Origin: Paramyrothecium sp. XJ0827
Lineage: Eukaryota; Ascomycota; Sordariomycetes; Hypocreales; Stachybotryaceae
Assembly (NCBI GenBank): GCA_020881915.1
Contig: JAJFPB010000004.1
Coordinates: 2,294,001-2,358,000 of the forward strand
Direction of reading: 5' to 3'
Length of the DNA stretch: 64,000 bases
Part shown: positions 56,416-64,000 of the stretch, piece by piece
How positions within the stretch are numbered: position 1 is the first letter of the stretch
How the letters are laid out: each line of letters begins with the position of its first letter
Made by a program: the position numbers and the translations under genes
Notes under the pieces: model-generated
What the model was told of the DNA's origin: nothing
Databases searched by the model: none
The model's input: only the letters and a program-made list of their open reading frames with translations

Positions 56416-57289
56416 ATGGCTGATCCTGGTGCATCGCTCATTGACGCACCTCCGGGCTACGAGCAAGCAGCGGCAGAGCATGGTGCCGCAGGCCGCCCGC
56501 AGAGTCGCCCTCCTATGCGAAAGGGCCCTCTGCCTCTTGACATCCCCATCATTAAATATCTAAACTCCAAGCGCGTGATTCTTGCCTCTGCTTCTCCCAG
56601 AAGGAAGGCACTACTGCAACAGGCAAGCGATCCTCACGGCACGGGACGTGTGGCATCCCTCGCTAATTGGCTGGCAGATGGGCTTGACGAACTTCGAGAT
56701 CATCCCTTCGACGAAACCGGAAGACTTGGACAAAAACGCCTATGGACCTTGGGAGTACGTAACAGCGACTGCTCGCCAGAAGTGTCTCGACGTCTACACC
56801 ACGACATTGGAAACCCATCTGGCCTCTATACCAGATCCTGATGTCGTCATTGCGGCCGACACCATCATCGTTACTCGGGATGGGCGCATACTCGAGAAGC
56901 CCAGGAGCGAGGCAGAGCACATCCGGATGCTGAAGCATATGAGGGATACTAGAGTGCACCGAGTGTTGACCGCTGTGAGCGTCCTCGCGCCCCGAGAGGA
57001 CGCCAGGTCTCCCGGGTACATGATTGCAAACCACACGGAAGAGACAAAGGTTTACTTCAACACCGAAGAGGACGGGCTCCCTGACGATGTCATTGAGGCC
57101 TATGTGAAGACACGGGAGGGCGTGGACAAGGCCGGTGGCTATGCAGTTCAGGGCATTGGCGGAATGCTCCTGGTTGAGAAGATTGAAGGCGCAGTAGACA
57201 ACGTCGTGGGCCTGCCCGTCCGTAAGTGTCTCTCCTTGGCTGAGAAGGTTGTTTTCCGCCAAAATGAAGAGGATGAAGATGAGGATTAA
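56416..57289 (+). CDS. Maf-like nucleotide pyrophosphatase
   Basis: Hydrolyses non-canonical or excess nucleoside triphosphates (dTTP/UTP or modified forms) to monophosphates. Exons 56416-56622 and 56678-57289; the 55-base intron is GC-AG (CAG|GCAAGC...CAG), phase 0; 272 residues. The core is intact: ILASASPRRKALLQQMGL, then STKPEDLD, AADTIIVTRDGRILEKP (catalytic Asp), HRVLTAVSV, and KAGGYAVQGIGGML. The N-terminal 45 residues (GYEQAAAEHG, Pro-rich) are extra compared with bacterial Maf. The C-tail is acidic (EEDEDED). Splicing as GC-AG is needed because retaining the intron shifts the downstream frame. Confidence 0.93.
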
Positions 57290-57995
57290 GCCAAAGACTT
57301 ACGATCTGGTTTTGTTGGATAAATGCCCGGATAAGGAACAATGCCACTATCCGCGTGCCGAGCCAAAAAGATAGATATAGAAGGCGTTGGTCGGGAATTA
57401 TGTCTTGAATACTTGCCGGGTGTCTCAATTGTGTCTTGTCATATTATTAGTAGTGATATTTCGGTTTTTTATAGCATGCATGTCGCCTCACGCCTGGGAA
57501 CCAATGCAGTCATTTACAGATGACGAAGGCATCAGACATTAGAGGGCACAGGGGTGTGTTGAATAGTTTCAAGCTACATCGTCAAGAATGTTAGTACCTA
57601 CTAAGGCACCTAAGGTACCTAAGGTACCTCAGGTAGCTTTTTCAAGTCGCCGGCTCGCAGGGTGCCTCTTTGTGGTCACATGCTTCAAAGACGACTCTGG
57701 GAAACCCAATTGCTACACGGCATCTTAACTGCCCGGCCTTTTTACTGAAGAGAATGGCGAGTTTGTGCTCTTACGGCGCGGCCGGTTTGCTTTGATATTG
57801 ACGCTACTTCCAATGCGGCTTGCATGGACCAGGGTCTAATTAGCGACAATCCGGGGCAGCATCCTTGCCTGCCATTCGACGCCTGACGTTGGGGCGGCCA
57901 AGCTCTCACATGCCAAATTCCACCATCAACCTCCCGTCCCTCTGGCCGTTCGTTGCTGCGACGCGCGTGCACTCTCCGGGCACCGTCGCTTCGCT
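57290..57995. other. Intergenic, upstream of bHLH gene
   Basis: 706 bp containing the CCTAAGGTA repeat cluster at 57591-57637. Nothing else is supported. Confidence 0.5.
57591..57637. repeat. CCTAAGGTA tandem/palindromic repeat cluster
   Basis: Four near-identical CTAAGGYACC units in tandem, each self-complementary around GGTACC. Related motifs recur in other intergenic spaces of this window. Confidence 0.7.
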
Positions 57996-58402
57996 ATGTC
58001 TTCTCCCAGCAACAGCAACAACAATACCAATAACCCGAATAACAGCGACTCGCCTGGTGCCGGTGACGGCAGCGCCCCGCCTGGCGATGACAAGCCTCGC
58101 CTGACGGAAGAGGAGAAGAAGCAAAACCACATCGCGTCAGGTATGTGCCGCCAGCCAGGCTCCGTGTCCGGGCTCCCCACACTCATGCAAAATCAACAGA
58201 GCAGAAACGGCGCCAAGCTATTCGCGAAGGCTTCGATCGTTTGACGGAACTGGTGCCTGGGTTGGAGGGGCAAGGACGCTCGGAAGGACTGGTTCTTAAG
58301 CGCACTGTCGATTACATGCGCGAGCAGCTCGCGGAAAGGCAGGAGATGATTTCTCGCATTGAACAGTCTGGCGGGCGTGTGGATGATAGGATGAAGAGGT
58401 AA
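57996..58402 (+). CDS. INO4: Ino4-like bHLH transcription factor
   Basis: Exons 57996-58140 and 58200-58402; 59-base intron; 115 residues. The N-terminus is Asn/Ser-rich (SNSNNNTNNPNNSDS). The basic region NHIASEQKRRQAI has the H-x3-E-x3-R pattern that reads E-box/CANNTG sites and is split by the intron. Helix 1 (REGFDRLTELVPGL), a short loop and helix 2 (SEGLVLKRTVDYMREQL) continue into a leucine-zipper-like end. In yeast Ino4 dimerises with Ino2 to drive phospholipid synthesis genes (ICRE). The match in the basic region and helix 1 is strong; whether a partner Ino2 exists is not known from here. Confidence 0.88.
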
Positions 58403-58802
58403 ACACGCATCGACCTGGCGTACCGCGCGACAACTTGGGCTGACCCCGAACACAAAGACCATTCCAACAAAGAGGCGCATCCCGCGGGGGAAGCTGATGT
58501 ACACGATTTGTTCTTAACACCAATTGATGTTTCCCAGGCTACATCAAACCAGGCTTCTACCAAGTATGCATTTACTCCAGCTATATCCCGGCCAAGTCGG
58601 ACCTTGCTGGGCATGCATTGCGAAGCCGGAAAGCCTATCGCTTATCCATGGAGACAATGTAAAACTTATACAAATTGGCATCCATGCGCCGCCGCACAAC
58701 GGAAACCAGACGCTCTAATAGATGATATCCAAGCCTTAATGATACAAGAAAATAGCTGTACACTGTGGGTCACCCATACACACGAGGTATGGAGGCGATA
58801 GA
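58403..58802. other. Convergent intergenic region bHLH/MST1
   Basis: 400 bp of shared 3' flanks. Nothing else is supported. Confidence 0.5.
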
Positions 58803-60398
58803 TTATTGAAACTTATTTACCATGGCCCGCATCGTATCACGCATGGCGGCAGGAGACATGTGCTCCTTACCGAGACTGACCTCTTTGTTCTTCACATCCT
58901 CTTCTCCAACAACTAGAATCTGGCCGTACCCGCTGGCTCGCGCCTCTCGGATTTTTGCGCCAAGCGACCTCGCTGTGGTATCAATATCAACGATTAAACC
59001 AGTCGGTTGCGGTAACGAATCCGCTGTGGGTAGTATATCGGCATGCGGCTCCGAATCAACACGTTTCTCGTTGCCAATAAGTACGTCGCGAACCGTTTCG
59101 GCCCAGGACAGGACAGGCTCGGAAGTGTTGACGGTGAGAATGATAGCTTGTCTTGGGTTTAGCCAAAATGGCCATTTGCCGTCGTAGTTCTCGATAAGAA
59201 GTGCCATGAGCCGCTCAACCGACCCAAGAACCGCACGGTGGATCATGACCGGTCGTACTGGGCCATAGGCTGCCAGCAGCTCAGGGTCTTCGGTGGTCTC
59301 ACCGCGCGCTTCGTATTCGGGGGCTGGTGCTTGGTATTCCAACTCGAATCGTTTGGGCAGCTGAAAGTCAAGCTGGATGGTTGCGGTCTGGTGCTCTTTT
59401 CCATCGGAATCTTTGAGTACAATGTCAATTTTAGGCCCGTAGAAAGCGCCATCTCCTTCGTTGACGCTCCACTCCATGCCAGAACCATCGAGAGCTCGCT
59501 TCAGCGCGTCTTCCGCGCGATTCCACTCGTCCTCAGTGCCGATAAAATGATCTTTTGGTCTCGTAGATAGCGCCAATCTGTAACTGACGCCGAGGCGGAG
59601 CACATTGTAGACAACTTTGACAAAATCCAAGGTTTTCTTGATTTCGTCCTCGACTTGGGCAGGCCGACAGAAGATGTGTCCATCGTCTTGGTGGAACCGA
59701 CGCACCCTAGTTAGCCCTGACAGGGCTCCTGAAATCTCGTTTCGATGTAAAGGACTGAAGTCAGCGTACCGAATGGGAAGGTCGCGGTAGCTTCGTGTCT
59801 TGGAAGCGAATATGAGGCAGTGTCCGGGGCAATTCATCGGTTTCAGGCCATAATCCTCTTCTTCCTCAGCAGCTTCTTTCCCGTCAGATCCACAACATGA
59901 TGCATGTTGTGCACTCTTCGGATTGCCAGTCACTGAATACATGTCGTCGGCATAGTTCTCCAAGTGGCCTGACTTTGCCCATAGTGACTTCTTGTATATG
60001 GTAGGCGTTATGACCTCCTCAAACCCGTATCTCACGTATTGCTTTCGAAGAAAATCGACAAGTCGGTTGAAGATCCGCGCGCCGTTTGGGAGGAAGATTG
60101 GCGAGCCGGGGCTGTACGGGGAGGTAATAAAGAGCTCTTGCTGCAGGCCAAGCTTGCGGTGGTCTGGCGGTTCGCGACTCGCTTGTGGTTGTGCTTTCTT
60201 AGCATAATAGCGCCTGGAAAGACAAGCTGGGCACGTCCATGACTTTTTCAGGAGAACCCCGAGCGGCGATCGCGCCGCACTGGGGCGCATCATGGCAGCT
60301 AGGCGAGAGTCAGTCCTAGCCAGGAAAGCTGCCAATTGTGACAGGCTGTAGATGAAGTTTCCTAGTCGCGCTGCGAGTTGCACATGGCAGATGAGCAA
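58803..60398 (-). CDS. MST1: Mitochondrial threonyl-tRNA synthetase
   Basis: Charges mitochondrial tRNA-Thr. Single exon; 531 residues from the first ATG (60398), or 496 from the MM at 60293, whose following sequence (RPSAARSPLGVLLKKSW; LSRRYYAKK) looks like a mitochondrial presequence. Class II catalytic core: GFEEVITPTIYKKSLW (motif 1 area), PMNCPGHCLIFASKTRSYR with the zinc-site Cys, TRVRRFHQDDGHIFC (motif 2), and IHRAVLGSVERLMALLIENY (motif 3). The anticodon-binding domain spans about residues 415-531 (GLIVDIDTTARSLGAKIREA). There is no TGS or N2 editing domain, which fits the mitochondrial enzyme and excludes the cytosolic one. Confidence 0.95.
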   Translation of the reverse strand: MLICHVQLAARLGNFIYSLSQLAAFLARTDSRLAAMMRPSAARSPLGVLLKKSWTCPACLSRRYYAKKAQPQASREPPDHRKLGLQQELFITSPYSPGSPIFLPNGARIFNRLVDFLRKQYVRYGFEEVITPTIYKKSLWAKSGHLENYADDMYSVTGNPKSAQHASCCGSDGKEAAEEEEDYGLKPMNCPGHCLIFASKTRSYRDLPIRYADFSPLHRNEISGALSGLTRVRRFHQDDGHIFCRPAQVEDEIKKTLDFVKVVYNVLRLGVSYRLALSTRPKDHFIGTEDEWNRAEDALKRALDGSGMEWSVNEGDGAFYGPKIDIVLKDSDGKEHQTATIQLDFQLPKRFELEYQAPAPEYEARGETTEDPELLAAYGPVRPVMIHRAVLGSVERLMALLIENYDGKWPFWLNPRQAIILTVNTSEPVLSWAETVRDVLIGNEKRVDSEPHADILPTADSLPQPTGLIVDIDTTARSLGAKIREARASGYGQILVVGEEDVKNKEVSLGKEHMSPAAMRDTMRAMVNKFQ

Positions 60399-61338
60399 AT
60401 TGGAGCTTTTTACTGTAAGTGGCCTAGCGCACTACAGGGAGTTACCGTTAGCAGGTACGGCACCTTCTAGACATGGCAGTGTTCCTACGAGACGCTTCAA
60501 CTTCGGAATGCAGTGAAGCCAAACACTCTGCCAAGTCGCCCTGCTTCTTACCAGCCTATTATGGGTGACGAAGATTGCTTGCTGTTCAGTAAATTTGAGC
60601 CATCCATTTTTCCTTTCACGGATTTCCCTCGCCGTAGCTCCATTCGTACAAAACCCAATTAGTACCTTGGTTAAGATAGTCCAATCGTGTGTGCAGGCAA
60701 CAACCCACCGAGTGGACAGTCCTACCGTTTGTGAATTCTTGCCTACTGTACTTTACCTTAGTCAAGAAGTCCAGCAGTCAATCACTACCTTATGGGGCGC
60801 TGTGAACCGGCCTCTGACTGTCAAATAGTTCGTAACCTAGACGTAAGGATTTTGAATATCTTGTCTAAAAATTGGTGGTCGATCATTCAATCACAGTACT
60901 GCAGATTGGTGCATTTATTATGATACTATTCACCCACTGGGTTGGGTGGGCTCATCAACGTCTTTCTGGCTCAAAGCAACGCCTGCGAACTGACAAGTAA
61001 AGTAAAGTAGAGGCCTCAAGCAGTTGCTTGTTTAGCGGTACTGGGGCGGACGATGACATCCCCTTGGCAGTGACTACCCATAGTGCCTGACCTTAAGGTA
61101 AGGTAGGTAAGGGAGTGGCCTCATAACTTACCCCTCCATGCTGCTAAACAAACCCCCACCACGAACTGAACCAGCACAACCGCCTCCACAACGGCAAACG
61201 CTTCTTGCCCTCATCCAGGCCTCCGCTTAATTGCTTTCGCTACCCGGAAGCGCTCTATTTCGCTTCGCTCGGTCTTCTCAGTAAAAACTTGGTATTAGGA
61301 CGAGCTCATCGGCCGCTTGGTCGGCCTTGGCACCCATC
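60399..61338. promoter_or_regulatory. Divergent intergenic region MST1/KAP120
   Basis: 940 bp, including CCTTAAGGTAAGGTAGG at 61089-61113. No gene is supported. Confidence 0.5.
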
Positions 61339-64000
61339 ATGAGCTTCGCCATCGAGGTTCCTGGCGATGCAAATCCGCTGAGCTTGCAGACGCTCTGTCG
61401 TGCCCTCGAATCCGCGACTTCGTCCGACTATGCGCAGCGGCAGGCCGCTGGTCAGCAGCTCACCTCCTGGGAACTACAGCCTGGGTACTACTCCTCGTTA
61501 CAGGTAAGTCTGAATCGCTCGGTCAAACCTCCCGCGGCAGCTAACACGTACTAGGCCGTATACCTCGACAAGTCCCTTCCGCTCGAAGTTCGTTTCCTTG
61601 CCGTTATACAACTTAAGAACGGCATCGACAAGTACTGGCGTCTCTACGCTCAGGTTAAGAATGGCATCAAAGCGGATGAGAAGGCCCTCATCCGCTCGCG
61701 GCTGTTTCAGGGCACTATCGATGAGGAGGAGAGAAACTTGGCTATGCACAACGCGCTCGTCGTGGCTAAGATCATCCGTATAGACTACCCAGCCGACTGG
61801 CCCGATGCGTTAGCAGAGATCATTGCCCTTCTTCGATCGTCAAGAAATGGGAGTCCACATCGACTACATGGGGCCCTTCAAATCCTGCTGAGGGTTGTCA
61901 AGGAACTGGGAACCGCTCGCCTCAGGAAATCCCAAACAGCGCTGCAATCAGTAACACCTGAAATAGTCTATGTTCTCACCGAAATATACGCCGAAAAATC
62001 TACCCACTGGGTTAATTTCCTTACGAGCGGCCAAGGAAGTGAGAATGAAGCCAACGTGTCAATGCTGAACAGCCTGTTTGCGCTGAAGATCTTACGACGG
62101 CTTGTCGTCTCGGGATACGAGCGACCACACGGAGACAAAACTGTCGAGCAATTCTGGACGCTGTCCCAAAACCAGTTTGGTCAGCTACTTGCATTCGTTG
62201 GTCACGACTCAACTGTCTCCGCGCCATATCAAGATGTTGTTGGAAAACACCTTCTTCAATTCACCAAGCTTCACATCGATGTGGCTGATCAGCACCCTGC
62301 TAGTTTTGCCTTCCTTCCGAACGCTTTGTCCTTGGTTCATGCCTATTGGGACTTGGTGGCCAGGTTTGCCGAAGTGTTTGATAGGTCTGGTGGTATCCGT
62401 CAAGGAAATGGCGCCCCTGGAACGGCCAAGGCCAAGGTCGAGGGCCCGTTGTTGGAACGCCTCGCCTTGAAGGGTCTCCTTCTTCTGAGGTCCTGCGTCA
62501 GGGTTGCATTCCATACTGTGCAAACATTCAAGTATCAATCCCCGGAGACCAAGGCTGAACAGGAGCAAGCAAAAAATCACATCAAGACTGAACTCTTCAA
62601 GGACGACTTTGTCGTACAGATTGTCAACTCGATCATTACTCATCTCTTTGTGTTCAGGAAAGCCGACTTGGAGGCTTGGGAGGAAGACCCGGAGGAGTGG
62701 GAGCAACAAGAGCAAAGCGAGGGCAACGCCTTTGAATGGGAGGTGCGGCCTTGCGCGGAGAAGCTCTTCCTCGACCTCCTCACCAAGTTCAAACAGCTCC
62801 TGATACCCCCACTTTTGCAGTATTTCCAGACGGCACAGGATTCCCAAACCGACATTGCGACAAAAGAAGCAGTGTACACAGCCATGGGTCTTGCATCGGC
62901 GCATGTGGTCGATGTCTTCGATTTCGATAGCGTCTTGACCTCAACCATAGTCAACGACGCGCAGCAGAAAGGAGGGCTTCACAAAGTTCTACGGCGCCGC
63001 ATAGCCATCCTTATTAGTCAATGGGCGCCCGTAAAGCTTGCGGATTCTAGCCGGCCAATCGTCTACGAGATCTACAGGCACTTCCTCAACCCAGCTGATG
63101 AGACCAATGATGTCGTAGTCAGAATCACAGCAGCCAGGCAACTTCGTTGGATTGCAGATGAGCTTGGCTTCAGCGTAGAGGCGTTCCTCCCTCACACCTC
63201 AGATGTGTTGAACCAGCTCATCGATCTTATTCGAAATGTGGAGGTTGACGAAACGAAATTGGCTATTCTAGAGTCAATTCGGATCATAGTCACACGAATG
63301 GAGGAGCAGGTCTCCCACTTCGGCGATCTGCTAATGTCCACCCTTCCACAAGTGTGGGAGAACTCGGGAACCGAGGAATACATGATCAAACAAGCCGTCA
63401 TTGCGATTTTTGCCGCTCTCGTCATGAGCATGGGCAGCAATTCGCAGCGCTATCAACATCTGATGGTTCCTCTCTTGTCCGAGGCAGCTCGACCCGGATC
63501 CGACTTGCACGTGCATCTCATAGATGAGTCTCTCGAACTGTGGAACGCTATACTCATGCAGAGCAACCCGCCTTTAGCTCCGGAGATGGTGAGCCTGGCA
63601 GAGTTGGCGCTTCCGCTCTTGGACTATCAGTCCGAGACAGCCGCTCAAGCCCTGGCAGCCATTGAGTCATATATACTGCTGGCGCCCGCGTCCATGTTGG
63701 AGGATGGGACCAGAAGAGCAACGATGGGTGCGCTGTCCACGACATTGGATTCAAGGAGTCGGGAGCAAGTTCGTCTCGGCACCGTTTGCATCGAGTATCT
63801 CATCCGGGCAGCGGTTGAGCTTGGTGGACCGAACGGTGTTTCCATCATCATACAAGATATGATTGAGACTGGTTTCATGAAGAAGATCCTGGAAAACATC
63901 CACGATGCCTGGGAAGCACACCAGACTACCGGGCCCAATCGCAAAAGTAGCAAGCTCAACACTGTCACCGAGGGAGACTACTTCGCCATCCTGGCTCGTC
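61339..64000 (+). CDS. KAP120: Importin-beta family karyopherin Kap120 (5' part)
   Basis: Nuclear transport receptor of the Kap120/importin-11 branch. Exon 1 is 61339-61503; after a 51-base intron, exon 2 (61555 onward) stays open to the window edge; about 870 residues are visible, so the C-terminus is missing. The importin N-terminal (Ran-binding) domain is seen as YAQRQAAGQQLTSWELQPGYY, SLPLEVRFLAVIQLKNGIDKY (cited in part) and IDEEERNLAMHNALVVAKI. The rest is HEAT-like helices with FAFLPNALSLVHAYWDLVARF and an acidic WEEDPEEWEQQEQSE insertion, as in the family. Yeast Kap120 imports cargo including ribosome-assembly factors. Confidence 0.92.

Overview
The window is nuclear DNA of a filamentous ascomycete (Pezizomycotina, most likely a Sordariomycete). 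The evidence is short GT-AG introns (mostly 47-105 bases), several Zn2Cys6 regulators, an Ino4-like bHLH factor, a Vps3844-family protein, a fungal L-amino acid oxidase and a fungal OTT_1508-type deaminase. The genes lie on both strands with intergenic gaps of 0.2-1.5 kb. I saw no convincing tRNA or rRNA gene and no CRISPR array. Exon boundaries were read by hand from splice signals and reading phase; every multi-exon model below closes in frame.

Region by region: 1-2.4 kb holds the 3' end of an unrecognised gene and a single-exon orphan protein. 2.9-10.9 kb is housekeeping: RPN11 (proteasome lid deubiquitinase) divergent from RPD3 (histone deacetylase), then the Pol III subunit RPC34 and a cyclophilin A. 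A 222-bp AT-rich element with inverted ends flanked by TA sits between RPD3 and RPC34. 12.4-20.6 kb holds an Ent3-type epsin, a four-helix MARVEL-like membrane protein whose frame stays open for 145 codons past its TGA, a Zn2Cys6 regulator, and a small two-exon protein starting MGCC (predicted myristoylated and palmitoylated). 21.4-27.5 kb holds a hemerythrin-like protein, a ZIP zinc transporter and the Hsp70/Hsp90 co-chaperone STI1.

28.3-37 kb looks accessory: a three-finger C2H2 gene interrupted by an in-frame TAG, a divergent OTT_1508-family deaminase, a Baeyer-Villiger-type flavin monooxygenase and a cytochrome P450. 37.3-40.3 kb holds two splicing genes sharing a 182-bp promoter (NTR2 and SmG) and a rhodanese/Acr2-like phosphatase. 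41.4-48.4 kb is again accessory: a secreted L-amino acid oxidase, a cysteine-rich small secreted protein and a Zn2Cys6 regulator. 49.4-64 kb returns to conserved genes: a Vps3844-family ER/vacuole membrane protein, an unrecognised mitochondrial-type protein, the RSC subunit RSC4, a Maf nucleotide pyrophosphatase, an Ino4-like bHLH factor, mitochondrial threonyl-tRNA synthetase and the 5' part of the importin KAP120.

The most interesting items are the two genes whose reading frame continues past an in-frame stop (28.4-29.2 kb and 15.6-16.7 kb), the MGCC lipid-anchor protein, the deaminase/C2H2 divergent pair, the small inverted-repeat element, and the polybasic junction between the N-terminal domain and the FAD domain of the L-amino acid oxidase.
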